Assembly (NCBI GenBank): GCA_965247295.1
Contig: CBDFGQ010000007.1
Span: 62,001-126,000 of the forward strand
Direction of reading: 5' to 3'
DNA: 64,000 nucleotides
Source: CBDFGQ01 sp965247295
Lineage (GTDB): Bacteria > Chloroflexota > Dehalococcoidia > Lucifugimonadales > JAGWBF01
Below are positions 27,194-36,249 of this stretch, in pieces (the stretch's first letter is position 1; every line of letters starts with the position of its first letter). The translations under genes and the position numbers were made by a program. The notes under the pieces are model-generated. The model saw only the letters and a program-made list of their open reading frames with translations, had not been told where the DNA came from and did no database searches.

Positions 27194-27374
27194 CGATCGT
27201 GTCTCTTCGGTCTCTGCCACGTGGTCCCGCAGGGCAGCGGGTCGGTCTCAAATGCCAGTGATCGGTAATTCTCCAGGTTGGAGCCACCAGGGTAGTCGCT
27301 GTGTGGGTCCGCATGTCTCCCTGGATTAGCCGCGGCGCGGGGCGAAGAATTGCCATATATTAAGGAGGTGTCCT

Positions 27375-27740
27375 GTGGCCATAACCTTGGACCACACCAT
27401 CGTGCCTTCCCACGACAAGGAGGCATCGGCCAAATTCTTTGCCAGGATATACGGTCTAAGCTACGAGGGTCCCGCCGGTCACTTCGCACCCGTGAAGGTG
27501 AACGACACCCTGACCCTGGACTTCGACAATAGCGACCAGTTCGAGAGTCACCACTACGCCTTTCACGTGAGTGATGAGGAGTTTGACGCCATTTTCGAAA
27601 GGATCAAGGCCGAGGGAATTACCTACGGCAGCGGGCCCTTTCAGCTGGACGACTTTCTTATCAATACCCGACTTGGGGGGCGGGGCTTTTACTTCAAGGA
27701 CCCCAACGGCCACGTCCTGGAACTGCTGACCCGCACCTAG
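27375..27740 (+). CDS. VOC-family (glyoxalase/dioxygenase-like) protein
   Basis: A 121-residue protein with the two beta-alpha-beta-beta-beta units of the vicinal oxygen chelate fold. It starts ITLDHTIVPSHDKEASAKFF, with the metal-ligand-like His in LDH, and ends FKDPNGHVLELLTRT with the conserved DPNGHxxEL. VOC proteins bind a divalent metal and include glyoxalases, dioxygenases and resistance proteins; no specific activity can be assigned. GTG start at 27375 is well supported by AAGGAGGTGTCC just upstream. Confidence 0.8.
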   Translation: MAITLDHTIVPSHDKEASAKFFARIYGLSYEGPAGHFAPVKVNDTLTLDFDNSDQFESHHYAFHVSDEEFDAIFERIKAEGITYGSGPFQLDDFLINTRLGGRGFYFKDPNGHVLELLTRT

Positions 27741-27763
27741 CCGTTGCCACCCTGGCACTGGTG

Positions 27764-27783
27764 GACCCGCTTGACTGCGGGTC
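27764..27783 (+). terminator. Short hairpin after the VOC gene
   Basis: GACCCGC-TTGACT-GCGGGTC, a perfect 7-base stem 24 bases after the stop, followed by TTGG only. Possible terminator; no U-tract. Confidence 0.4.
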
Positions 27784-27830
27784 TTGGCCGTGGCGGTATC
27801 ATAAGGTAGAGGACTTAAAGGAGGGGGACC

Positions 27831-28676
27831 ATGACCACCGTTAAGGCCCAGGACAAGCATATAACCGTCAATGGGGTGCGGCTGCGGTACCTTGATTGGG
27901 GCACCGCCGGCAAGATGCCCCTCGTCTGCCTTCACGGCCATACAGGCCAGGCCCATATCTGGGACGAGTTTGCCGAGGTCATGTCCAGTCACTATCACGT
28001 CCTGGCGGTGGACCAGAGGGGTCACGGCGGGAGCCAGTGGGCCGATACGGGCTACGCGAGGGACCGGTTCGTGGAGGACCTGGCGGCCTTCGCCGATGCC
28101 TTGCAGCTGCCTCAGTTCGTTCTGGTGGGGCTATCGATGGGTGGGTGGCACTCCCTACTCTACACGCTGGACCATCCCGACAGGGTGGAGAGAATTATCA
28201 TCGTTGACATCGCACCCGAGCCAAACCCGGCCTCCCTCGCTGAAAGGCAGAATCGCCCTCCCACGCCTATGGAGTTTCCCAGCCTGGACGCGGCGGTCCG
28301 GTGGATGCGTGAGGGGAACCCCTGGGCCAGCGAGGCCGGCCTTCGCAAGGACGCCGAGGACAAGATTCACCAGCGGGAGAACGGCCAATGGACGTGGAAG
28401 GCCGACTCCACCCTTTTCAACGTCCAGCTGCCCGATATGACGGACCCGGGGCTCATGGGGCGGTACTGGAAGGCCATGGAGGAGATAGGCTGCCCGATCC
28501 TGGAGGTCCGCGGCGCCGGCAGTAACCTGGTTTCCGACGAGACTATCCAGCGCATGAAACAGGTGGGGAAACAGTTCAGCTCGGTCGACGTGGCCGATGC
28601 GGGTCACGTGGTGACGGTGGACAAACCCCAGGAGTTTATCCAGGTGACGCGCACCTTCCTGGGCGTGCCGGCGTAG
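27831..28676 (+). CDS. Alpha/beta-hydrolase fold protein
   Basis: A 281-residue alpha/beta hydrolase. Features are the oxyanion HGHTGQAHIWDEF, the DQRGHGGS strand, the nucleophile elbow VGLSMGGWHS with serine, an acid in the C-terminal half and the catalytic histidine in DAGHVVTVD. It hydrolyses an ester, lactone, epoxide or C-C bond; specificity unknown. A strong AAAGGAGGGGG precedes the ATG. It lies 90 bases after the VOC gene on the same strand, so both may be co-expressed. Confidence 0.85.
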   Translation: MTTVKAQDKHITVNGVRLRYLDWGTAGKMPLVCLHGHTGQAHIWDEFAEVMSSHYHVLAVDQRGHGGSQWADTGYARDRFVEDLAAFADALQLPQFVLVGLSMGGWHSLLYTLDHPDRVERIIIVDIAPEPNPASLAERQNRPPTPMEFPSLDAAVRWMREGNPWASEAGLRKDAEDKIHQRENGQWTWKADSTLFNVQLPDMTDPGLMGRYWKAMEEIGCPILEVRGAGSNLVSDETIQRMKQVGKQFSSVDVADAGHVVTVDKPQEFIQVTRTFLGVPA

Positions 28677-28737
28677 TTTTCCAGCCATGGTCCTAGGCGC
28701 CCAGCCGCCCGACCTTTCCCTTTCGGGACATTCGGCC

Positions 28738-29082
28738 ATGAGACCTTCGACCCTCCTGTTGGCGGTGCTTCCGGTGCTGGCTCTGGTACTTTGGGGCTGC
28801 TTCGGCTTGGGTAAGGCGGTGGAGGAGCGCGAGGCCGAAAAGCACTACAATCGAGGCACAGAGCTTCTAGGCCAGGGCAGCCTGGAGGGCGCCGAGGCCG
28901 AATACGGCGATGCCATCAGGCTTAGGCCCGATTTTGCTGAGGCCTACGCACAAAGAGCCCTGGCACACGCCCTCCTGGGAAAGGATGCTGCGGCGCAGAG
29001 GGACTTTGAGCGGGCCGTGGAACTGGGATACGACGGCGACAGGCTGAGGAAAGAGTTCGACGAGCTGAGGCGGCGGCGATAG
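28738..29082 (+). CDS. Small membrane-anchored TPR protein, possible lipoprotein
   Basis: A 114-residue protein starting at the ATG at 28738. A hydrophobic N-terminus (STLLLAVLPVLALVLWGC) could be a lipoprotein signal, though tryptophan next to the cysteine is unusual for a lipobox. Then come two tetratricopeptide repeats (EAEKHYNRGTELLGQGSLEG and DAIRLRPDFAEAYAQRALAH) and a charged tail ending RRRR. TPRs bind other proteins; partner unknown. The same frame is open further upstream to 28687. Confidence 0.65.
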   Translation: MRPSTLLLAVLPVLALVLWGCFGLGKAVEEREAEKHYNRGTELLGQGSLEGAEAEYGDAIRLRPDFAEAYAQRALAHALLGKDAAAQRDFERAVELGYDGDRLRKEFDELRRRR

Positions 29083-29093
29083 CTGGTCCCGGC

Positions 29094-30641
29094 CTAGATC
29101 TGTTCCGAGATAAGGTCGGCGGCACGCTCTCCAATCATGACGGCCGTCGCGTTGGTTTGGGCATGGACTACGTCGGGCATAATTGAAGTGTCCACCACAC
29201 GGAGCCCTTCCAGGCCTTGGACCCGGCAGTACTGGTCAACGACTGCCGTCGGGTCTGATTTCGGCCCCATCTTGCAGGTGCCCGACATGTGCTGGCTTGG
29301 ACTCATGCGCAGGTCCTTCAGCATCCAAGCGTCCAAAGCTGCGTCCGAATCCAGGTCCAGTTCAGTCGGCGAGACCACTGTCTCGACGATTTTTCCCATT
29401 GCCGGGTGCTCCAGCAGTTGGATACACGTGCGAACGGCCTCACGCAGCCGCCGGCGGTCCCATGGGTCCTGTAGGTAGCGGTAGTCCAGGAATGGCTGCG
29501 CGTGGGGATCAGCGGAGGTAAGCCGTAGCTCTCCCGCGCCGGCGGCGAGGTACAGTGCCGCGCTCAGGTGAACGCCCTCGCCGCTCATTGGGTCCGATCC
29601 CAGCGGAGATGCGAAGGAAACTGGGGAAACCAACATATCGTTGCGCGCCGAGGAGCCCTGGGCGGTGTAGCGAAGGGCGGCCTGCCGCCTTGGGCCATCG
29701 GGGTCCAGCGCGAAACCCTGGCGTACCCGGATCCTAACGGCCACCTGAGGATGGTCCCTCAGGTTCTGCCCCACACCGGGCAGGTCGTGCACCACGGGGA
29801 TCCCCATCTTGGACAGCTGGTCACGTGGCCCCACCCCCGAGAGCATCAGCAGATGGGGCGAAGCGATAGCTCCCGCGCTCAGTATGATGTCTTCGGCCTC
29901 GGCCACAAACCTGTCTCCCCCGCTCTCTACTTCCACCCCCGTGGCCCTCATTCCCGCGAACATGACCCTCCTGGCCCGTACGTTGGGTCTGATGGTCAGA
30001 TTCATCCTGTGGCGGATAGGGTTGACGTATGTCAGGGCCGTGCTCATGCGAACGCCGTCGAGCTGGTTCATGGGGACGGGACCCACTCCTTGGGCCTCCG
30101 GGTGGTTCATGTCCGGGTGTTCGGGAAAGCCCATGTCGACGCAAGCCTGGTAGAAGGCACGTTGGAAGGGGTACCAGGTCTCCTGCGAGTAGCGGCGTAT
30201 GGGAATGGGGCCGTGGGTGCCGTGGAAGTCGTCCTGGATGTCCAGGTCCCTTTCCAATTTCCGGAAGTAGGGCAAGACCTTGAGATAGGACCACTCATGG
30301 TTGCCCAAGTTCGCCCAGCTGTCATAGTCTTCGGGGTCGCCTCGAACGAAGGCCCCTCCGTTAATGGCGCTTCCTCCCCCAACCACCTTGCCCCGAGGTA
30401 CGGGCGTGGGCCCGGGCTGCCCCTGGGTGGGGTAGCCCACGAACGACCAGTTATGTGGTGAGTCTATGGTCCATGCGGTCCTGTTGGTGACGTACTTCAG
30501 CTGGTCGGGGAGCCGCTCAAAATCGGGGTAGTCAGGTCCCGCCTCAAGGAGCAGCACCGATCGCCCTGGGTCCTCCGATAGGCGCGCGGCCAGGACGCAA
30601 CCCGCGGCCCCGGCTCCCACCACGATAACGTCGTACTTCAT
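29094..30641 (-). CDS. GMC-family FAD-dependent oxidoreductase, paralogue 1
   Basis: A 515-residue glucose-methanol-choline oxidoreductase. The FAD-binding GAGAAGCVLAARLSEDPG starts at residue 8, the GMC signature GGGSAINGGAFVRG follows, and the C-terminal catalytic part has QHMSGTCKMG with the active-site histidine and QTNATAVMIGERAADL. It probably oxidises an alcohol or polyol, passing electrons to oxygen or a quinone. GGAG precedes the ATG. A close paralogue is at 38072-39610. Its 3' end faces the TPR gene. P450 upstream on the same strand may be co-regulated. Confidence 0.92.
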   Translation of the reverse strand: MKYDVIVVGAGAAGCVLAARLSEDPGRSVLLLEAGPDYPDFERLPDQLKYVTNRTAWTIDSPHNWSFVGYPTQGQPGPTPVPRGKVVGGGSAINGGAFVRGDPEDYDSWANLGNHEWSYLKVLPYFRKLERDLDIQDDFHGTHGPIPIRRYSQETWYPFQRAFYQACVDMGFPEHPDMNHPEAQGVGPVPMNQLDGVRMSTALTYVNPIRHRMNLTIRPNVRARRVMFAGMRATGVEVESGGDRFVAEAEDIILSAGAIASPHLLMLSGVGPRDQLSKMGIPVVHDLPGVGQNLRDHPQVAVRIRVRQGFALDPDGPRRQAALRYTAQGSSARNDMLVSPVSFASPLGSDPMSGEGVHLSAALYLAAGAGELRLTSADPHAQPFLDYRYLQDPWDRRRLREAVRTCIQLLEHPAMGKIVETVVSPTELDLDSDAALDAWMLKDLRMSPSQHMSGTCKMGPKSDPTAVVDQYCRVQGLEGLRVVDTSIMPDVVHAQTNATAVMIGERAADLISEQI

Positions 30642-30796
30642 TGGCTACTCCACTAAGGAGACTTATCCCATATTGCTGGCCTGGGCCGGGGCGATTTGTA
30701 GTGATGTGAAGACTGAGGGGGCAAAACCCAGCACGCTACCGGCGGCGATCCTGAGAGCTTTCATTGCGGCCGCTTCGGTTCTTAGGGACCAGTTGC

Positions 30797-32044
30797 TTAA
30801 AAAACCACAGGCAAGGATTCCAGCCCGTGGAAGACTGGATTGTTACGCCATGGGAAATCCTCCAATCGTCCTTGGGAAAGGGGAGGCTCAAGCCTTAGCT
30901 GGTCCATGCGCCGAAGCACGGTGCTGATAGCGATCTGCCCTTCGAGCCGGGCCAGGGCCGCCCCCAGACAAAAGTGAGGGCCAAATGCGAACACTAGGTG
31001 GCGGTTCTCGTTTCTGGAAATGTCCAAGTGGGCGGGTTCGGCAAACTGGGCGGGGTCGCGGTTGGCCGCCCCTATATATGTGAAGGTGGTCTGGCCCTTG
31101 GAGATCCTCTTCCCGTCTATTTCCAGGTCTTCTAGGGCGATGCGAATCGTAGTTTGAATCGGGCTCTCGTAGCGCAAGAACTCCTCAACGGCGCTCTCGA
31201 TCAAAGAGGTGTTGTCCTTGAGCTTCTGCATCTGCTCGGGGTTCTGGAGCAGGGCCAGCAGACCGTTTCCAATCAGGTTGGTGGTAGTCTCGTGACCTCC
31301 GATCTGCAGCAGGACAAACATCGAGAATAGCTCGTCCTCGCTGAACACGTCGCCCTGCTCCTCGGCAGCAACCAGGGCACTTATTAGGTCGTCCCTAGGG
31401 TTCTGGCGGCATTCCCTGATAATCCCTTTCAAGTACTCAGTCATCTCTAACGCACTACGCTGGGCAGGCCCAATGATCTCGGAGAGGTTCCGAAGTCCCC
31501 CGAGGAAGGCGGACAGGTCATCGGTCCATTTCTTGAACTGGTCCCGGTCCTTCGGCGCTACGCCTAGCATCTCGGCAATCACCGTAGCAGGCAAAGGGTA
31601 GGCAAGGTCGCGGATTACGTCCATCCTGCCCGCGGTCTCCACGCCGTCCAGCGACTGGTCGACGATGGCCTGGATATGGGACCGCATACCGTCGACTACC
31701 CGCGGTGTAAAGGCTTTGTTGGCCAGTGACCGGAGCCGAGTGTGGCTCGGTGGGTCTGCCACCAGCATCATATTGGAGAAGATACGGAAAATGGGGGCCA
31801 TCGTCTCCTGCATCGGCTCTGGAATTCGGTTTGCGTAAGTTGATATTCGGTTCGCCGAAAGGCGCCTGTCCCGCAAAGCCTCAAGGACGTCGGCGTAGCG
31901 GGTCAGAAGCCAGCCCTGACGACTTTCGCTCCAGTAAACCGGGTCATGCTCCCGTAGTTCGTGATAGCTGGGATAGGGATTGGCAATTATCTCAGGGTCC
32001 AATAGGCCGGGAGTATCTAGCGGACTAGTAAACTCTTGTGTCAT
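30797..32044 (-). CDS. Cytochrome P450
   Basis: A 415-residue soluble bacterial P450. The I-helix has GGHETTTN (oxygen activation), the K-helix region has ESPIQTTIR, and the haem-binding loop is FAFGPHFCLGAALARLE with proximal Cys359. Soluble type without membrane anchor, so it needs ferredoxin and reductase partners, which are not encoded nearby. Likely hydroxylates a small hydrophobic substrate. TAGGAGAGGACC precedes the ATG. Confidence 0.95.
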   Translation of the reverse strand: MTQEFTSPLDTPGLLDPEIIANPYPSYHELREHDPVYWSESRQGWLLTRYADVLEALRDRRLSANRISTYANRIPEPMQETMAPIFRIFSNMMLVADPPSHTRLRSLANKAFTPRVVDGMRSHIQAIVDQSLDGVETAGRMDVIRDLAYPLPATVIAEMLGVAPKDRDQFKKWTDDLSAFLGGLRNLSEIIGPAQRSALEMTEYLKGIIRECRQNPRDDLISALVAAEEQGDVFSEDELFSMFVLLQIGGHETTTNLIGNGLLALLQNPEQMQKLKDNTSLIESAVEEFLRYESPIQTTIRIALEDLEIDGKRISKGQTTFTYIGAANRDPAQFAEPAHLDISRNENRHLVFAFGPHFCLGAALARLEGQIAISTVLRRMDQLRLEPPLSQGRLEDFPWRNNPVFHGLESLPVVF

Positions 32045-32425
32045 TGGTCCTCTCCTAAGGCGTAATTGCCCATGAACAACCGAGCTTGTCTCGAATCTTT
32101 CGTCGGGAGTTCATGTTCATAACGCTTTCATTGCCCCTCTAGCCGTGCTGAGAGGTCATTGCTTGTATTTCCCAGATCAAGCTGATTTCCCTGAACATAG
32201 GACCCTCAGAATACCGTGAACTACAAACCCTTATCTGTCAAGGGGCGCTCCTCCTCGTTCCCCATGCCCTTACCCGGCGGAGTACTATAATCGTGGAGGA
32301 GGAGTGCCCTGCGGGACTGGTCCCATGCACCGGAGTCGAGATGCCCGTCATTGGAGCACCCGGTTCTGGACCAGGTATACTGACCGCCTAGGTCTGGGGA
32401 CTCTGAACGTGGGAAGGGAGATCGT
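32045..32425. other. Gene-free divergent region between P450 and S58 peptidase genes
   Basis: 381 bases with no supportable gene. It holds the 5' regions of both genes. A weak promoter-like pair toward the peptidase gene, TTGGAG (about 32352) and TATACT (about 32377), has a 19-base spacer. Nothing else stands out. Confidence 0.5.
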
Positions 32426-33496
32426 ATGAGCGACCACGGCACTACCAGCCCGCGACCCAGGGCTGCGGAGCTGGTCCCCAGGATGGGCCTGCTGCCCAGG
32501 GGCCCCCATAACACCATTACCGACGTTCAGGGGGTCGCGGTGGGCCACGTCACGATTATCGATGGGGATGGCCCTTTAGAGATAGGTAAGGGGCCGGTGC
32601 GGACTGGGGTCACGGTAGTCCTGCCCCACGGGGGCGACGTCTTCCGACGCAAGGTCACCGCGGCAGTGCACGTGGTCAACGGGTACGGCAAGTCCGTGGG
32701 GCTGCCCCAGGTGTCCGAACTTGGCGTGATCGAAAGCCCCATCGCGCTCACAAACACCCTGAGCACCTGGGGGGTCGCCGACGCCTTGGTCGACTACCTT
32801 GCCGAGGAGAATCCTGGCATGTACTCCTTCAACCCAGTGGTGGGAGAGTGCAACGACAGTTTCCTTAACGATATCCTCGGGAGGCATGTGCGCAAGGAAC
32901 ACGTATTCCGGGCCATCGACGGGGCTACCAGTCCCAATACGGAGGAGGGCAACGTGGGTGCGGGGACAGGTATGACGGGCTTCGGCTGGAAGGGCGGCAT
33001 CGGCACCTCTTCCCGGGTGTGCCGGTGCCCGGAAGGGACCTACGTGGTCGCTGCACTGACCTTGACCAACACGGGGGACCCCAGGGAGCTGAGAGTCGAT
33101 GGATTGCCTCTAGGGCGCCGGCTTCTACCGCCGCAGGGGCTTCCTCAGGGTGGCGGCTCCATAATCATGGTGGTGGCCACCGACGCGCCCGTAACTTCAC
33201 GGCAGTTGGGACGTATTGGGCGCAGGGCCAGCTTTGGACTGGCCAGGGTGGGGGGCATCGCCAGCCACGGCAGCGGCGATTTCATCATCGCCTTCTCCAA
33301 TTCCGACGACACGCCAGCCATTGAAGAGGGCAATTTGACCACACTATTCAGGGGAGCCGTGGAAGCGACAGAGGAAGCGATCATAAACTCGATGCTGCGG
33401 GCACATACACTGGTGGGTCGCGACGGCAACATCCGCTATGGGCTTCCGGTGGACGACCTCCGTAGGGTTCTCGACGAAACGGGGTACAACCGGTGA
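32426..33496 (+). CDS. P1/S58 family peptidase (DmpA-like aminopeptidase)
   Basis: A 356-residue protein of the S58 (DmpA) family of N-terminal-nucleophile hydrolases. It begins with ITDVQGVAVGHVTI and has GAGTGMTGFGWKGGIGTSSR, where the self-cleavage and nucleophile site lies (residues 191-196), splitting the chain into two subunits. Family members release N-terminal D- or beta-amino acids or act as D-esterases. No signal peptide. GGGAGATCGT precedes the ATG. Confidence 0.88.
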   Translation: MSDHGTTSPRPRAAELVPRMGLLPRGPHNTITDVQGVAVGHVTIIDGDGPLEIGKGPVRTGVTVVLPHGGDVFRRKVTAAVHVVNGYGKSVGLPQVSELGVIESPIALTNTLSTWGVADALVDYLAEENPGMYSFNPVVGECNDSFLNDILGRHVRKEHVFRAIDGATSPNTEEGNVGAGTGMTGFGWKGGIGTSSRVCRCPEGTYVVAALTLTNTGDPRELRVDGLPLGRRLLPPQGLPQGGGSIIMVVATDAPVTSRQLGRIGRRASFGLARVGGIASHGSGDFIIAFSNSDDTPAIEEGNLTTLFRGAVEATEEAIINSMLRAHTLVGRDGNIRYGLPVDDLRRVLDETGYNR

Positions 33497-33523
33497 TCGG
33501 CCTGGGTCGGAAGGCGGGGCGAG

Positions 33524-33709
33524 TTATAGCTTGGGCCAGTTCCGCGATCGCAGTAAGTCGGCTTCTTTGTTCGCCGGGCCGTCCACAAGGGAGTTGGTGT
33601 CCTTGAGGCGCTGTATAATCGCGTCCAACCTTCTCGCGTCGGACCGGGCCTGGCGGGCGTTATCGCGAAGCCAGCGCCACTTTCGGGCATCCTCTGCTAC
33701 ACTCACCAT
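33524..33709 (-). CDS. Small charged hypothetical protein, 61 aa
   Basis: A short, Arg- and Asp-rich, probably helical protein (DARKWRWLRDNARQARSDAR). A strong AGGAGG 7 bases before the ATG at 33709 supports translation. It is convergent with the S58 peptidase gene. I recognise no family. The high aromatic/basic N-terminus (KWRWLRD) could contact nucleic acid or membrane, but this is guesswork. Confidence 0.5.
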   Translation of the reverse strand: MVSVAEDARKWRWLRDNARQARSDARRLDAIIQRLKDTNSLVDGPANKEADLLRSRNWPKL

Positions 33710-33942
33710 CGATCGGCCTCCTGTCGGGGTGCTCCAGTTCTTAGAATTATTTTAGGGCTCGGGAGGCCTTGGACATATAAAGGTGCCACCTGAGGCTGGC
33801 TGGGGGAACCCCCCATGGTAATAGGTGGTACCACCTTGGGTAGTGCGTGCCGCCGGCCCGGTGGGGTACGTCTCACTGACCTTCGGTGGAGGGTTGCCCA
33901 GCTCCGATGACTCCCGTAGAATGTCACCGTGGGAGGTCGGCT

Positions 33943-35059
33943 ATGCCGAAGTACAAGGTCATATCCTCCGATTCGCACGTGTTCGAGCCGGCCGATCTGT
34001 GGACCTCCCGCATCGAGCCCAGGTTCAGGGCCAGGGCGCCGCACGTGGTACGGCAGGGCGAATACGACCAGTGGTACGTTGACGGGGACATGAAGGTCGG
34101 CGCCATCGGCCTAGTGTCCCAGGCGGGTACCAGGTTCGAGGCCCCCCAGGACATAACCTTCGAGGGTAGTTTCGAGAACGTCCGTCCCGGAGGCTATGAC
34201 CCCCACGAGCACATCAAAGACATGGAGACCGATGGGGTGGAGGGCGAGATCATCTACCCTTCCATGGGCCTCTTCCTGTACAAGGTGCGGGACAGCGAGC
34301 TATTGTCGGCCATCTTCAGGACCTACAACGACTGGCTGGCCGAGTTTTGCAGCGCCAACCCCGACCGCCTCAAGGGGATCGCCCTGGTGAACGACGAGGA
34401 TGTGCAGGAGGGGGTAAAGGAGCTGGAACGGGCCCGGAAGAAGGGGCTGGTCGGGGGGATGATCAGCGTCTACCCTTCGCCTGACAAGCAGTACGACCAG
34501 CCCGAGTACGAGCCATTGTGGGCGGCTGCCCAGGACCTGGACATGCCCATCAGCCTCCATACCGCCACTCAACGGCCAGGACCCGAACAGCCCGGCGCGG
34601 CGACCACTCAGACGGCGACCTTCAGGGCCAACATAGACCACTGGGTCCGGTGCTCCCTGTCCAACATCATCTACGCCGGGGTCTTCGAACGGTACCCAAA
34701 GCTCAAGGTAGCGGCGGTGGAGTTCGAGCTAGCGTGGGCGCCTGTACTTTCTCCGCATGCTCGATTACGTCTACGTCGAGCGGCAGCAGCAGGCGACCTA
34801 CAGATTCAAGGGCGACGCTATGCCCAGCGACGTCTTCCGCGGCAACGTCTACCTCAGCTTCCAGGAAGACGACCTGGGTATACAGCTCCGGCATCTCATA
34901 GGGGTGGACAATCTGATGTGGGGCTCGGATTACCCTCACGCGGAGTCCACCTGGCCAAGGTCCCGGGAGATCCTAGACAGGATACTCCAGGGTGTCCCCC
35001 AGGAGGAGAGGGAGAAGATCTCCGGGGGGACCGCGGCCAGGCTGTACCACTTCGATTAG
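33943..35059 (+). pseudogene. Amidohydrolase-2 family metal-dependent hydrolase, one frameshift
   Basis: From the ATG at 33943 (GGGAGG 6 bases upstream) the protein reads as an ACMSD-like amidohydrolase: SSDSHVFEPADLW with an altered HxH, DVQEGVKELERARKKG, SLHTATQRPG, and KLKVAAVEFELAWAP. At about 34742 the frame shifts, and the remainder (YFLRMLDYVYVERQ...WGSDYPHAEST...ARLYHFD) continues to 35059 in another frame. One extra base explains it. Intact, it would be a 371-residue decarboxylase or hydrolase acting on a ring-cleavage-type substrate. Real loss versus sequencing error cannot be told apart here. Confidence 0.8.
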
Positions 35060-35083
35060 CTGGCCCGGTTCCCAAGTTTCCCA

Positions 35084-35241
35084 TGTCACCCTGAGCCGAA
35101 GGCGAAGGGTCTGGTGGGGCTGACGGGCGATCCGCCCATCTGGCTGCTAGATCTGCCGGCCACCAATGTGCCCCACCCTACGAGATTCTTCAGTCGCGGA
35201 GTTCACCCTGAGCGGAGACGAAGGGCTCCTTCAGAATGACA
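35084..35241 (+). repeat. Dispersed intergenic repeat family 1, copy B
   Basis: Same element as 4775-4906 (inverted) and 52200-52331. It starts 25 bases after the amidohydrolase stop. Starts TGTCACCCTGAGCCGAAGG and ends CTTCAGAATGACA; similarity extends to about 35285 (CCCACGCTAAAAACCC). It has an extra internal CACCCTGAGCGGAGACGAA block not seen in the other copies, as if part of the element had been duplicated. Confidence 0.8.
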
Positions 35242-35305
35242 CTCTTGTACGTTCCCACGCTAAAAACCCGCACCCGGGGTTAGCTAACGGCGTTGCCCAC
35301 CGGGG

Positions 35306-36235
35306 CTAGAGTTTGGGAAGGACGTCCTCGGCCAGGCGCTGCGCCTGTTCCGTCATGTCGTAAAGGGGATTTAACATAAGCAGGTCTATGCCTTCTGAGA
35401 CCACCTCTCCCAGGCCTTCAACGCACTCCTCCTCGCTGCCCCGTACCGATACCTCCGTGGCCATGTCCGCGTTCCCGTAGTATTGCCCGAACCATTCCCG
35501 CATCTTTCGCGTCGCGCCCGCCTTGTCCCTGTCAACGGCCACATACACCCGCTTGGATATCGAGAAGCCGGCCGGGTCTCTCCCTTCCTCGCCGAGTAGA
35601 CGCCTGAGCGTCTTCAGCTCCTCTTTGAAGGTCACCGTGGTAGAGGAGCCGGCGCCCATCCAGCCGTTTCCCAGCTTGACGGCGCGCCTCAGGGCCGACT
35701 CGGCGTGGGCGCCGAACCAGAGGGGTGGGTGAGGTTCCTGGTAGGGCTTTGAATTCGGGGATAGGCCATCCATCTGCCAGAACCGGTCCTGGGAGGAGAC
35801 CCTTTCCTCTGTCCAGAGCCGCTTCATCAGGCGGACGCCCTCCTCAAAGCGCCTGGCTCTGCCCCTGGGAGAGATGCCGAAGGCGGGGTAGGAGTCGGCG
35901 AAACCACCGAGGCCGACGCCCACGATGAGCCTCCCTCTGGATAGCTGGTCCAGACTGGCAAGGCACTTGGCCAGGGGGATGGGCGAGCGCAGGGCCGTCA
36001 GCAGCACCGAGGTGCCCAATCTGAGGCGGCTGGTGAGGGCCGCGGCATAGGTCAGGAGGGTCATGGCGTCCAGGGCCGGCAGGCCCCCTATCAGCCGCTC
36101 CTGGACCCAGACGCTATGGTATCCCAGGGCCTCCACCGTGGCCAGGTGCTTTGAGATAACGGTGGGGTCTACTTCTCCCCCGGGGAACATCTGGGGGATG
36201 GCGATCCCGTATTGCAGCCCGTTCTTCTTTTCCAT
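35306..36235 (-). CDS. LLM-class flavin-dependent oxidoreductase
   Basis: A 309-residue luciferase-like (beta/alpha)8 barrel. It begins YGIAIPQMFPGGEVD and has SRLRLGTSVLLTALRSP, LDQLSRGRLIVGVGLGG, RGRARRFEEGVRLMKRLW and PPLWFGAHAESALRRA, which are typical of F420- or FMN-dependent family members. It could oxidise or monooxygenate a small organic substrate. It follows the amidase gene by 14 bases, so both probably form an operon. Weak RBS. Confidence 0.88.
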   Translation of the reverse strand: MEKKNGLQYGIAIPQMFPGGEVDPTVISKHLATVEALGYHSVWVQERLIGGLPALDAMTLLTYAAALTSRLRLGTSVLLTALRSPIPLAKCLASLDQLSRGRLIVGVGLGGFADSYPAFGISPRGRARRFEEGVRLMKRLWTEERVSSQDRFWQMDGLSPNSKPYQEPHPPLWFGAHAESALRRAVKLGNGWMGAGSSTTVTFKEELKTLRRLLGEEGRDPAGFSISKRVYVAVDRDKAGATRKMREWFGQYYGNADMATEVSVRGSEEECVEGLGEVVSEGIDLLMLNPLYDMTEQAQRLAEDVLPKL

Positions 36236-36249
36236 TTATCGCTAACCTT

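Noticed and set aside
27301..27375. Possible riboswitch before the VOC gene
   Set aside because: Only a strong RBS is visible; no conserved aptamer core or terminator/antiterminator pairing seen.
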